64,000 bases of DNA, taken from Methanobacterium spitsbergense (GTDB lineage Archaea; Methanobacteriota; Methanobacteria; Methanobacteriales; Methanobacteriaceae). The position numbers and the translations under genes were made by a program. The stretch spans positions 62,001-126,000 of the forward strand of contig NZ_JAIOUQ010000017.1 in the NCBI RefSeq assembly GCF_019931065.1, read 5' to 3'. The notes under the pieces were generated by a model that was given only the letters and a program-made list of their open reading frames with translations, was not told the DNA's origin and ran no database searches. Positions 28,942 through 38,134 of the stretch are shown here, piece after piece. Numbering within the stretch: the stretch's first letter is position 1; each line of letters begins with the position of its first letter.

Positions 28942-30006
28942 TTATCTTAGCTTTTTTGCGATAGCCTTTATTTTTCTAAGTGGTGATGTTATTTTCCAAG
29001 AAATACTGTTTTCATATCCCTTGATTTTATTTTCCAGGCGAATATTCTCTTTTTTTGCATTTACACAACTTTGAGATAACCATTCACATGCCTCCAAAAG
29101 GTTAGACATTGGATTAATCTTTTCTTTTGTATATTTCAGTTCAATATTAGTACTAAATGATAAATCCATTGGATCCTCTGAAATTATTTTTTCGGTGTTA
29201 TCATTTTCACATGAAAATTCAGTTGCTATTGCCACAATATCTTCATCTTCTATATCCTCTTGTGCCTTTAACTGATTGAAAATCTTTTTCCAGTGAAAAC
29301 TATCATTGGGTTTTTTCTCTACGCTACTTATTGCATTAAGCCAACCTACGGCAACTTTTGAGATTGTTTGTTCCTTAGAGCGTATAGGAAAATGTGCAAT
29401 ATTTAGATCTGGATTAATTACACGATTTAATACATTTTTATATATTGGATTAAAAACTAGGCTATGACTCCCCCTTGTTAACTGAACACCATAATCTATC
29501 ACAAGTTCCTTGGGTATTATAACTTTATAAAGAGTATGCCCTGTTCTAGAGCTGTCATCACGTGCCATTGTAATTTTACTGGGAATAAATTTTTCATCAC
29601 CATTAATATCGAAATCAGGAACATAAACTTTCCATTTAGCAACAAAGTAATCTGGAGATTTAAGCTTCTCCAAGAATTCCCTTGGACTTCCTCCCTTGGA
29701 TGATAACATGAATTCATCTGCATCTAATGGAACAATTATATCTGCATTAAACTCCTCAACAGCTTTATGTAATAGTTGATTCATTTTCAATATTTTATCA
29801 AAATCTCGGGTATCATCTTCTAACACGAAAATGGGTAAACCTTCATTTTTTAGTGATTCCAGTATTTTAAGAGTACTATCGGTACTGCCATTGTCAAGGA
29901 TAATCATTCCATCAAGATAATTAACATTGTATCTTACAAAAGATTCTATAATATCCATTTCATTTTTTACCATACTGATGGAAAATATTATTTTATTATA
30001 CACCAA
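28942..30006 (-). CDS. GT2/GT92-like glycosyltransferase
   Basis: 354 residues. The catalytic domain begins IIFSISMVKNEMDIIESFVRYN and contains LDNGSTDST and the DxD-type motif PLDADEFML, typical of the Glyco_tranf_2_4/GT92-like group whose members start with a KNE motif. The C-terminal ~60 residues are a basic amphipathic helix region ending SPLRKIKAIAKKLR. GAGGAGGACTT lies upstream; either TTG 30006 or GTG 30003 is the start. Role: addition of a sugar to the surface glycan. Confidence 0.78.
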   Translation of the reverse strand: MVYNKIIFSISMVKNEMDIIESFVRYNVNYLDGMIILDNGSTDSTLKILESLKNEGLPIFVLEDDTRDFDKILKMNQLLHKAVEEFNADIIVPLDADEFMLSSKGGSPREFLEKLKSPDYFVAKWKVYVPDFDINGDEKFIPSKITMARDDSSRTGHTLYKVIIPKELVIDYGVQLTRGSHSLVFNPIYKNVLNRVINPDLNIAHFPIRSKEQTISKVAVGWLNAISSVEKKPNDSFHWKKIFNQLKAQEDIEDEDIVAIATEFSCENDNTEKIISEDPMDLSFSTNIELKYTKEKINPMSNLLEACEWLSQSCVNAKKENIRLENKIKGYENSISWKITSPLRKIKAIAKKLR

Positions 30007-30384
30007 ATTTAAGTCCTCCTCTAAATATCTAATGATATCATCTTGTTAAATCAAAAACATCATTTAAAAAGTTAATTCTATTTATTTGTAAATTCTATAT
30101 TAGTTTCCTCTCAATAAGAATCTTAATATTTTATAACATAATAAATATGATATACTATGTATTTTAATTTTTTGAAAATATAAATTAAATATACATTTAG
30201 ACATAAAATTGTAATTTGATAACTATTACACGTTAATCCAATATATTATTGGATTTTCTTTCAGGATTACATTAAAATAAATCGTTATTATGTTGTAAAA
30301 CGTTTAAATATTGAAATTATAATATTAGAATAAAGATTATTTTTCAAGAATATTTATGTTATTTAATTTAAATGGTGAAACCAG
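30007..30384. other. Divergent intergenic region
   Basis: 378 AT-rich bases between divergent glycosyltransferase genes, presumably both promoters. No relic or clear operator was seen. Confidence 0.4.
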
Positions 30385-31338
30385 ATGCCTGATTTGACTA
30401 TAATAATACCAAACTTCAATGGAAAAAGTTTTTTAAAGGAATGTTTTAACTCGCTGAAAAATCAAAATTATCCTTTTGAAGTAATTATCATAGACAATGC
30501 ATCTACAGATGGAAGTGCGGATTATATATCAAACAATTATCCAGAATTTACATTAATAAGAAATAACACAAATAGGGGCTTTGCTGTAGCAGTTAATCAG
30601 GGAATAAAATCTACAGACACAGAATATGTTTTTTCAATGAACAATGATGTTGTACTTGAAATGAACTGTATCTCTAATCTTATTGAATGTTTAAAGAAAA
30701 ATTCAAATTATTTTGCTGCAAGTTCCAAAATGATACAGTACCACAATAAAACCAAGATCGATGATGCTGGTGATGAATATACCATTTTAGGCTACACCCA
30801 AAAGGTGGGTAACGGTAAATCAACTGACTTATATCAAAGTGCAAGGGAAATATTCAGTGCATGTGCAGGAGCAGCCCTTTACAGAAGAGATATTTTTGAT
30901 GTTATCGGACTCTTCGATGAAAACTTCTTTGCATATATGGAAGATGTTGATATCAGTTACCGTGCAAAAATCTATGGATACAAATGCATCTACTGCCCCA
31001 AAGCAGTTGTTTATCATGTTGGCAGTGCTACTACTGGAAGCAAATATAATAGATTTAAAATTAGGTTAGCAGCAAGAAATAACGTGTACGTACCATACAA
31101 AAACATGCCATGGCCTCAACTGGCATTTAACTTCCTATTTTTGATATTTGGATTCCTTATAAAATACCTATTTTTCCTAAAAAATGGACATGGAAACGAT
31201 TACATTACAGGATTAAAGGAAGGATTAAATTCTTTAAATAAAATAGATAAAATAGAATACAAAAGAGAAAGATTAAATAATTATATTTACATAGAATGGC
31301 TTTTAATAAAGAATACTGTGAAAAATATATTTTTATAA
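30385..31338 (+). CDS. GT2 rhamnosyltransferase-like glycosyltransferase
   Basis: 317 residues. The GT2 fold opens LTIIIPNFNGKSFLKECF, with IIDNASTDGS, RGFAVAVNQGI, SMNNDVVLE (metal site) and FDENFFAYMEDVDISYRAK, the pattern of WbbL-type rhamnosyltransferases. A hydrophobic stretch (LAFNFLFLIFGFLIKYLFF) near residue 250 suggests membrane association. dTDP-rhamnose enzymes are in the same locus, so rhamnose is a reasonable donor. GGTGAAA Shine-Dalgarno. First of three codirectional genes ending with the initiating transferase. Confidence 0.83.
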   Translation: MPDLTIIIPNFNGKSFLKECFNSLKNQNYPFEVIIIDNASTDGSADYISNNYPEFTLIRNNTNRGFAVAVNQGIKSTDTEYVFSMNNDVVLEMNCISNLIECLKKNSNYFAASSKMIQYHNKTKIDDAGDEYTILGYTQKVGNGKSTDLYQSAREIFSACAGAALYRRDIFDVIGLFDENFFAYMEDVDISYRAKIYGYKCIYCPKAVVYHVGSATTGSKYNRFKIRLAARNNVYVPYKNMPWPQLAFNFLFLIFGFLIKYLFFLKNGHGNDYITGLKEGLNSLNKIDKIEYKRERLNNYIYIEWLLIKNTVKNIFL

Positions 31339-31525
31339 TCTATCTTTAAATTGGTTAGTAGTAAAGCTTATTCCTAAGCAAATCAAATATATTTTATCTA
31401 CATATAACTTTCAATTTACAATCTTGTAATATTTATAAAACTGCTATCCCACTTTAATTTATGTTAGTCATCTACTTTGGATCTAATCCAAAATATGATA
31501 TAAACATTTCCAAAGGAGAAATAAA

Positions 31526-32407
31526 ATGGACCTATCCATCATAATAGTGAATTATGAAACTTACGATCTAACAAAACAGACTATAGAATCTGTTATTAAC
31601 CATGACCAACCATTTGAATATGACATTTATTTGGTTGACAACGGATCGAAGGATGGAAGCATCGACAAATTAAAGAAACGGTTTTTAAAAGAATCTGAAG
31701 ATGGCCTTATTAAATTCATCATAAACATTGAAAATAGGGGTTTTGCATTTGCAAACAATCTAGCGCTCCAAGAAATAAAATCTAAATACATTCTTTTACT
31801 CAATTCAGACACCGTTGTTGTTAACAACTGTCTTGAAGATTCTCTCAACTACATGAATTACCACAAAGACGTTGGTGCATTGGGATGTAAAGTAGTTTTA
31901 CCAGATAGTACACTCGACAAAGCCTGTAGAAGAAGTTTTCCAGATTTCAATGTTTCATTCTATAGAATGACAGGGTTATCAAGGCTTTTTCCTAAAAGTG
32001 AACGTTTTGGAAGGTATAATCTCACTTATCTAAACGAAGATGAGACCTACGAAGTAGATTGTATTGTGGGTGCATTCATGCTTGTTAGATCACAAACCAT
32101 CCAAGAAGTTGGTTTTTTAGATGAATCATTCTTTATGTATGGGGAAGATATTGACTGGTGCTATCGTATCAAGGCTGCAAACTGGAAAATAATCTATTAC
32201 AGTGATGCAAAAATTATTCATTATAAAGGTGCAAGTAACAGTAAAAAACAAAATAAAAGACTGACATATGAATTTTATAGAGCAATGTATCTCTTCTACA
32301 ATAAACATTATAAAGATGGATACCCGTGGATAACAACTGCAGCAACATATCTAGGAATTTGGGGCATTTGCAGTTTGAAAATGTTTAAAAATTACATTAC
32401 AAGATAA
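31526..32407 (+). CDS. GT2 rhamnosyltransferase-like glycosyltransferase
   Basis: 293 residues of the same WbbL-like group as the preceding gene: [64 protein letters not shown] and [15 protein letters not shown]. No strong membrane segment except near the C-terminus. GGAGAA Shine-Dalgarno. It ends 57 bases before the sugar-phosphate transferase gene, so cotranscription is likely. Confidence 0.83.
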   Translation: MDLSIIIVNYETYDLTKQTIESVINHDQPFEYDIYLVDNGSKDGSIDKLKKRFLKESEDGLIKFIINIENRGFAFANNLALQEIKSKYILLLNSDTVVVNNCLEDSLNYMNYHKDVGALGCKVVLPDSTLDKACRRSFPDFNVSFYRMTGLSRLFPKSERFGRYNLTYLNEDETYEVDCIVGAFMLVRSQTIQEVGFLDESFFMYGEDIDWCYRIKAANWKIIYYSDAKIIHYKGASNSKKQNKRLTYEFYRAMYLFYNKHYKDGYPWITTAATYLGIWGICSLKMFKNYITR

Positions 32408-32464
32408 ATTATAATGATGAGTTTATAGATACAATTTTAGACAATGATATAATAGGGTGTAACA

Positions 32465-33856
32465 GTGATCAGAGAAAATCAAAGACTACTAAATATTCTG
32501 CAAATTATTCTTGATGCTGTTGTACTAACCATTGCATTGTACTTTGCATGGTACATGCGTGTTAAAACAGATCTTTTAGGTCCTGGTTTTGATGTTTGGG
32601 GAATATCTCAATATGCAACCTCCCTTTTATTTATTGTAGTCTCGTATACCATTTTAAATTACTTCTTAGGTTTGTATAATCCCCAGAGAACGAATAAACT
32701 CGGTTCTGAAATAAAGCAGATACTCAAAGTGAATGTTATAGGACTGTTACTCCTCATTACAGCCTTGTATATAATCGAGGTTAGTGACTATTCAAGATAT
32801 TTACTTGCAATGTTTGCAGTATTCAGTACAATCCTAATGTCCATTGAAAGGGGTATTCTTAGGGGCGTGTTAAGATACATACGTGGAAAAGGGTATAATG
32901 TGCAGTTCATACTTGTAATAGGAGCCGGTGATCTTGGTGAAAAATTTGTAAACAAGATCAAGGAGAACTATTACATAGGATACAATGTAATTGGATTTTT
33001 AGACGATAACATCCCCCAAGGTCAAAAAATTGCTGATTCAAATATACTTGGCCAAATTAAAGATTTAGAACGAATAATTCTTACACATACTGTGGATATG
33101 GCAATAATAACCATATCTTCCAGACATTACATGTTAATAGAAGATATAGTAAATACACTGGAGAAATTTGGTGTGAAAGCCGAGATTGTACCTGATTTTT
33201 ACAGGTACTTCCAAGCAAAACCATATATAGATATGATAGATGATATTCCAGTTATAAACATAAGATATGTTCCTCTTGATAACAATTTAAACAAGATCCT
33301 GAAGAGGATATCTGATATAATACTTGCAATCCTGGGTATAATAGCAACATCTCCTATACTTTTTATCACTGCTATTCTTGTGAAATACAGTTCACCCGGA
33401 CCAGTGATATACAAACAGAAAAGGGTTGGATGTAACAGGAAAGAATTTGATATATATAAATTCCGTAGTATGATGGTACAAGATAACGAGGAGTATAAGT
33501 GGACCAAAGAAGATGACCCCCGGAAGACAAAATTCGGTTCTTTTATACGTAGAACTAATATTGATGAATTACCACAATTTTTTAATATATTAAAAGGGGA
33601 TATGAGTTTAATAGGTCCCAGACCAGAACGTCCTTATTTTGTTGATAAATTCAGGGATGAAATTCCAAAGTACATGATAAAACACCATGTACGTCCCGGT
33701 ATGACGGGTTATGCACAGATAAATGGTTACAGAGGCAATACATCAATTAAAAAAAGAATTGATCATGATATCTTCTATGTTGAAAACTGGAATTTCCTAC
33801 TGGACGTGAAAATATTCTTCATGACATTTAAAAGCTTCTTTAAAAATGCCTATTAA
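32465..33856 (+). CDS. Polyprenyl-phosphate sugar-phosphate transferase (WcaJ/WbaP-like)
   Basis: 463 residues, full length for the family: four or five N-terminal membrane segments, a central Rossmann-like domain (VIGAGDLGEKFV, GFLDDN), one more membrane segment (~280-300), then the bacterial sugar transferase domain with KFRSMM, RRTNIDELPQF, MSLIGPRPERP and RPGMTGYAQINGYRG. It moves a sugar-1-phosphate onto a polyprenyl phosphate carrier and starts glycan assembly on the inner membrane face. Start GTG. Its presence with Wzm/Wzt gives the locus a bacterial-type layout, unusual beside archaeal wall genes and compatible with past gene transfer. Confidence 0.9.
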   Translation: MIRENQRLLNILQIILDAVVLTIALYFAWYMRVKTDLLGPGFDVWGISQYATSLLFIVVSYTILNYFLGLYNPQRTNKLGSEIKQILKVNVIGLLLLITALYIIEVSDYSRYLLAMFAVFSTILMSIERGILRGVLRYIRGKGYNVQFILVIGAGDLGEKFVNKIKENYYIGYNVIGFLDDNIPQGQKIADSNILGQIKDLERIILTHTVDMAIITISSRHYMLIEDIVNTLEKFGVKAEIVPDFYRYFQAKPYIDMIDDIPVINIRYVPLDNNLNKILKRISDIILAILGIIATSPILFITAILVKYSSPGPVIYKQKRVGCNRKEFDIYKFRSMMVQDNEEYKWTKEDDPRKTKFGSFIRRTNIDELPQFFNILKGDMSLIGPRPERPYFVDKFRDEIPKYMIKHHVRPGMTGYAQINGYRGNTSIKKRIDHDIFYVENWNFLLDVKIFFMTFKSFFKNAY

Positions 33857-34159
33857 ATCCACTTTAAACCCTAATATCCAATAGATATTGATTTAAAAAA
33901 TTGGTTAATTATCAAAACCATTTATTTTTCTTAAAGCTTATCATAGAACATTTAAATTTAAAAATAATGTAAAAATTAACCTTTTTTTTGATTATTATCA
34001 ATTTATCATTGGTTTTTGTGAATACAAAGTATTTAACACGTTCATAAAAAAGAATCAATGCATCTAATTTATGATTATCTAGTTCTATATGATATTTATT
34101 GTTAAAAATAGTAAAAGAATGAGTTTATCTATTCCTTCGGCATCAATAACCCCCGCAAT

Positions 34160-34393
34160 GGATGCTAGATCATTAAAACAGCCTCATACTCATCTTTTTT
34201 TCGAAATTATAACGAAGTCTTTATTAGTGACGTTTAAGTGATTCAGTTATAGTCATGTATGGGTTCAGTTATATTTAAATGGTAAATGGGTTAATGCCCA
34301 ATGGAACCAAATTCTAGAAAATCACTTGGTGTTATAAAAATTGGAACACTTCAACTATAAATTAACAGTATATACACAACACTACCATTTTAG
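34160..34393 (+). pseudogene. Relic of a transglutaminase-like domain
   Basis: Frame-broken remains: SHVWVQLYLNGKWVNAQWN starts at 34251, then in shifted frames NSRKSLGVIK, KNWNTSTI and NSIYTTLPF followed by a stop at 34391-34393. These line up in order with the transglutaminase-like segment at 1884-2402 (SHVWTNLYANGSWYAAD, FGVIKSWNTSN, GIYRTLPF, stop). At least three frameshifts are present. Upstream the signal fades near 34160. The catalytic Asp position is lost. Confidence 0.7.
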
Positions 34394-34611
34394 ATAAAAA
34401 TCATATCTTTTCTTCTATTTTTAAAATACCGTCTAAAATTGGAGTATTGTCTCAACTATCTACATCTTAAATAATAAAGGATTTATTTTGTTTTAATTAA
34501 GAATTAACTCGAATTATAGATTTTATTTTAATTTAAAGTCCATTATATTGGTTTTTTTTATGATGTATGTATAATTAGTATTTGTAAACGGATTAAATAA
34601 ATGTGATTAAA

Positions 34612-34740
34612 GGATATACTGATTCAAATGACCCCATTTGTTAAAAATACCAACTGAGTAAGCTTATCCATAATTTGTTGGTTAAATAAGAATTTAGAGG
34701 GTCTTAAATTAAAAAAATAGCCCTATAACGGCCTTTTTTT
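34612..34740 (+). ncRNA. Candidate small RNA or attenuator unit, copy B
   Basis: This copy matches 5699-5827 (minus strand) block by block: GGATATACTG, an 18-base spacer, TTTGTTAAAAA, GAGTAAGCTTATCCATAAT, GTCTTAAATTAA, AGCC, and a terminal T7 (34734-34740). From TTTGTT to the GGAGG of the downstream gene is 200 bases here and 201 in copy A. No open frame. Either a short transcript with its own TATA-like box and T-run end, or a conserved control region. Confidence 0.4.
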
Positions 34741-34758
34741 GGAAAAAAAATCAAAACA

Positions 34759-34781
34759 TTTATAAGTGATGGTCAAGTGAT
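34759..34781 (+). promoter_or_regulatory. TATA box with two AAGTGAT direct repeats
   Basis: TTTATAAG (34759-34766) overlaps AAGTGAT (34764-34770), and a second AAGTGAT lies at 34775-34781, 11 bases on. Same arrangement as 5658-5680. Likely promoter and operator of the following PMBR gene. Confidence 0.5.
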
Positions 34782-34848
34782 CCAGTTTTATGTTTGATTT
34801 AATCAAATATTTAGTTATTTGATGTTTATCAAACATGGAGGCGGTATA

Positions 34849-35898
34849 ATTAATAGAAAATTGTTATTATCAGTGCTATTATTATTTGGATTAGCACTAA
34901 TTTTAAATGTGAATACATCAGCAGCAGCAAATGCTACAACCAACTTAGCACCTCAAGTAACATCAGTAAATCCAGCAGACCATTCAATTGTATTGAAAAG
35001 TCAAACAATTAAAGTAAAATTTAACGAAGCAATAAAAACTGGATCTAACTCAATAACACTCAAAAACAGTGCAGGAAAAGTTATAAAAACTAAAAACGTT
35101 ATTAGTTTCAAAACACTAAGCATTGTTCCATCAACTGCATTACCAACTGGGGTTAAATATAATCTTATATTAAATTCAGGCAGTATAAAGGACTCTGCAG
35201 GAAAGGGTAATTCCTACTACACAACCAGTTTTACAGTATCCCCAATAACATTAGCTCAAATGAAAGATGGGGTTTCAAGAGCACAGAAGTTCTATAATAG
35301 TAACTATAGACTTCCTAATTATGTGACTTATGGTTCTAAAAAGATTGATATAACCACTTTTAAGAAGATCATAGGAACACAGGGGTTAAAAATAAAAACA
35401 ACTACTGCAAATGGAGTAAGTGCAAGTCAAGGTAGACCAGTTTATATTACAAGCGATAATATAATAAGCAAAACCAGTGACATTGCCAGGATAAACAGTA
35501 TTGTTAAAGGATTAAGAGCTATGGGAATAAAGGCTTATAATATGGGTGTAGGACCCAATTATCATATAAGTGTTCTTCAATCAAGTAAGGTTCCTAAAAA
35601 TGCATTAGTAATTGACATATATGGCGGGGCTTGTGCCGGTACATTAAAAGAAATGGGTAGTTCATGGTACAAAAGTATAAAAAGTACTAGAGAGGTCTTC
35701 TCAGTCTTCTGGCCACCATCTACAGATATAACTAATTTAACATATTTACCACGGGCACATGATGATAACTTCAGCTCAGCATCATTCAAAGGCATAGCAC
35801 ATCCTGATGATTACTTGAAAGCAAATGGTTACAGTTACATCTACTCGGGAAGTATTACAAGTGTTGTAAGTGCAATATTCTACGAATCAACACATTAA
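34849..35898 (+). CDS. Ig-like + PMBR protein with unknown C-terminal module
   Basis: About 349 residues: signal peptide (NRKLLLSVLLLFGLALILN, cut near TSAAA), Ig-like domain (PQVTSVNPADHSIV ... TSFTVSP), one PMBR (VSRAQKFYNSNYRLPNYV), then a ~150-residue module starting RPVYITSDNII with NALVIDIYGGACAGTLKEM and FKGIAHPDDYLKANGY. The module recurs in 40361-42400 and as a relic at 38135-38492; I do not recognise its family. Start: GGAGG (34837-34841) is seven bases before ATT 34849; the alternative ATG 34822 has no Shine-Dalgarno and lies upstream of GGAGG. The promoter is shared with the PeiW-like gene. Secreted, pseudomurein-bound. Confidence 0.78.
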   Translation: MNRKLLLSVLLLFGLALILNVNTSAAANATTNLAPQVTSVNPADHSIVLKSQTIKVKFNEAIKTGSNSITLKNSAGKVIKTKNVISFKTLSIVPSTALPTGVKYNLILNSGSIKDSAGKGNSYYTTSFTVSPITLAQMKDGVSRAQKFYNSNYRLPNYVTYGSKKIDITTFKKIIGTQGLKIKTTTANGVSASQGRPVYITSDNIISKTSDIARINSIVKGLRAMGIKAYNMGVGPNYHISVLQSSKVPKNALVIDIYGGACAGTLKEMGSSWYKSIKSTREVFSVFWPPSTDITNLTYLPRAHDDNFSSASFKGIAHPDDYLKANGYSYIYSGSITSVVSAIFYESTH

Positions 35899-36171
35899 AT
35901 CCAGTTTAAGAAATAAAAGAACCATAAATAATGGATTCTTTAATTTTTTATATTTTTTTAATTAAATTTAAATCCATAAAACTGGAAACTGACATATTTA
36001 TTTTAACAATTACTCGAATATTTGAACTATTTTACAGATTACTAATTCTATAATTCACATGAAATTATATGAACAATAATTAAAGTCTTTTTTATTTTTT
36101 TAAAAGTTGTTAATCATTATAATAACATTATTTAAACTTTAGAAATTAAGGATTTTAAAACTTGAACATTA

Positions 36172-36246
36172 AATATTTTTGATGGTAGAAATCAGTACGA
36201 TTAAGAACTACTAATAAAAATGGGCTTTGAATATTAACAAATTGAT
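36172..36246 (+). pseudogene. Relic of the ugd C-terminus
   Basis: The stretch translates as IFDGRNQYD, stop, ELLIKMGFEY, stop, QI, closely matching the end of the intact ugd (IIFDGRNQYNKNILEKMGFEYYQI). It is a decayed piece of a second UDP-glucose dehydrogenase gene. The rest of 35899-36510 shows no gene. Confidence 0.7.
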
Positions 36247-36510
36247 GTATCAGACCAGTTTCAATCTAAAAAAATTGAATTTTATCAAATATGATCTGAG
36301 ATGATGTTTATTCTACATCGATATTCAGGCTAATAAAAAAAAATATATTTAGTAAATGAAATTATTGATAATAAAAGTTTCAATAAACTATTTTAATAAA
36401 GTCTGATATGAAATTCATATTAATAGTGTACATTTTTTATGAAACTCTTTAATTTAACATATAGCATATTGTTTACAATATATGAATTAAATTATTATCA
36501 CAGTGATTAA

Positions 36511-36999
36511 ATGATAGAAGAAAAACCTAAACAGCCACTGAAAAATATTTTTAAAAGCAGAAAGTTTATTTTAATTGGCTTAGTACTGGCATTGATTTTA
36601 CTTTGTATTTACTATGAATCTAATTACCAGCAACACCAAGAATATCCCAATACAAGTATTATATTAAAAAATTATCCAATTGGACAAACAGTTTCTGTTT
36701 CAGGTGTTGTTACTGAGGTAAATAATGATAATTTTATCCTTCTAGATAAATATCAAGGTATTGAAGTGAAGTACACGGTTTATTCAACTCAAAAGATAAG
36801 TAACAGAGATCAAGTTGAGGTATTAGGAGTTCTAGGTAATTCATATCAAATATCCCCCTCGAAAATACTTGTTATATCCAGTTTTGATTATAATTTTATG
36901 CTTCTACGTTCGGGTATAGCTTTATTAATCTTTTTGTTCTTTTTCAGACGTTACTGGCGTTTCGACTTTAAGAAAATGGAATTCAAGAGGTTGAAGTAA
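36511..36999 (+). CDS. Membrane protein with OB-fold-like domain
   Basis: 162 residues: a cytoplasmic Lys-rich start, one membrane segment (about 21-38), an external OB-fold-like domain (about 50-125; IGQTVSVSGVVTEVNNDNFI ... DQVEVLGVLG), then a second membrane segment (about 130-148) and a basic tail. OB folds of this type occur in nucleic-acid or heme/ligand carriers (CcmE-like); the ligand is unknown here. Its stop overlaps the start of the next gene (TAATG), so the two are translationally coupled. Confidence 0.55.
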   Translation: MIEEKPKQPLKNIFKSRKFILIGLVLALILLCIYYESNYQQHQEYPNTSIILKNYPIGQTVSVSGVVTEVNNDNFILLDKYQGIEVKYTVYSTQKISNRDQVEVLGVLGNSYQISPSKILVISSFDYNFMLLRSGIALLIFLFFFRRYWRFDFKKMEFKRLK

Positions 37000-37481
37000 T
37001 GCCTGACTGGATCACACACATTGCAGTAGCATGGACATTATGCCGTATTTTAAGCTTTAAATTTAAGGAGTTTGACGCTTCAAACACCATGATCGTTATA
37101 GCTGGCGCGTTAATACCCGACCTTGTCAAGGTAGTGTTGGGTTTGAAACTCATTGGTGTAGATGCCTATGAATATCTGTCCCCAATACACCTACCAATGG
37201 GTTCGATCATAGTAGCGGGGATAATATCACTTTTTTTCCAAGAAAAGAAAAAGACCTTCATGTTTTTAGGACTTGGAGTTTTAACTCACTACAGTCTTGA
37301 TCTAATTTTAGAACATGTTTCTGGAGGGATATACCTGTTTTATCCATTCAGCTGGTGGCAATGGCAGCTTGAAATTACAAACAGTTCAGATTATTTGATT
37401 ACAACACTTGCCCTATGTATTGCAGGGTTTGTTTATTTAATAGGAAGAGAAATAGATAGAATTCCTAAAAAATCTTGCTAA
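36999..37481 (+). CDS. YdjM-like (DUF457) membrane-bound hydrolase family protein
   Basis: 160 residues with four or five membrane segments and the conserved polar residues of the YdjM/DUF457 group: WITHIAVAW at the start, GALIPDLVKV, SPIHLPMGS and LTHYSLDLILEH. The family is described as metal-dependent hydrolase-like; the substrate is unknown. It overlaps the preceding OB-fold gene by one base, and GAGGTTGAAG in that gene's end serves as Shine-Dalgarno. Confidence 0.65.
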   Translation: MPDWITHIAVAWTLCRILSFKFKEFDASNTMIVIAGALIPDLVKVVLGLKLIGVDAYEYLSPIHLPMGSIIVAGIISLFFQEKKKTFMFLGLGVLTHYSLDLILEHVSGGIYLFYPFSWWQWQLEITNSSDYLITTLALCIAGFVYLIGREIDRIPKKSC

Positions 37482-37543
37482 AAAAAATTAAAGGATGCTT
37501 AACTCTAACAATTTCACATTATTTATCTTAATGTTGGAGAATA

Positions 37544-37750
37544 CCCCATCCATGAGGGTGGGGATGAATCCAACCACAACATATAAATAATAATTAATAC
37601 CTATTACTAATATAGTATGCGATAGCCAAGTAAACTAAACTTAATCTAATCAGTACCGTAGGAACTACGGGAATTAAAGCTTCTCTGAGAAAACCACAAA
37701 AGTGGATTCCATGAAGGAAGAAGCCCATTCCGAAAGGGAGGGGTAGTTCA
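37544..37750 (+). mobile_element. IS200/IS605-type end relic with omega-RNA-like structure, no transposase or TnpB
   Basis: The left hairpin CCCCATCC-ATGA-GGGTGGGG (37544-37563) is a typical IS200/IS605 terminal palindrome. About 90 bases later come CCGTAG-GAA-CTACGG (37656-37670), CCAC-AAAA-GTGG (37694-37705), a possible closing GCTTC/GAAGC pair, and a last hairpin with GAAA loop (37724-37743) followed by TAGTTCA. This order resembles the 3' guide-RNA scaffold and right end of tnpB elements. No tnpA or tnpB is present, so this is a short non-autonomous derivative or remnant. Sequence just after 37750 would be the guide position. Confidence 0.55.
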
Positions 37751-37773
37751 CCTGTTTCAAAGATGAAGAAATA

Positions 37774-38134
37774 TTAAAATTTTGATAAATAAGTGAAATT
37801 AAATAATTCAAATTCTATATTTTCTTTGAAATGATAGGATATTTTCACACCAAAGAAATTTGACAAATCCTCAGGAAGAATTGCGTAACGATCGATATCC
37901 TGTTTTAAATAATTCAATTAATTTATTCTTAAAAATTGATTGATATCTATATCCTGGCTTAATGATTGATTTCAATGAAGTTGTGAACTTTTTTTTACAG
38001 GATTTACATAAATATATTCTCAAATATACCTTAATTGGTTCTTGATTTTCGATAATCAACTTTCTTTCTCTATATTCTTGTTTATTTACCTTTTTTGATT
38101 GACAATGGGGACAAATAGGGTTTATATAATCCAT
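37774..38134 (-). pseudogene. Transposase N-terminal fragment, frameshifted
   Basis: Reads MDYINPICPHCQSKKVNK ... LRIYLCKSCKKKFTTS: a CxxC...CxxC zinc ribbon followed by a helix-turn-helix-like region (FKNKLIELFKTGYRSLR), as at the start of many archaeal IS transposases. After a stop near 37871 the neighbouring frame continues LPEDLSNFFGVKISYHF, the next expected stretch, so a frameshift is present. No catalytic DDE region follows; the remainder is cut off beside the IS605-type relic. Confidence 0.65.

Noticed and set aside
34216..34250. A third AAGTGAT-type promoter element (TTTATTAGTGACGTTTAAGTGA)
   Set aside because: It resembles the shared promoter by eye but lies inside the transglutaminase relic, lacks a good TATA box and has no gene in the right position; probably chance.
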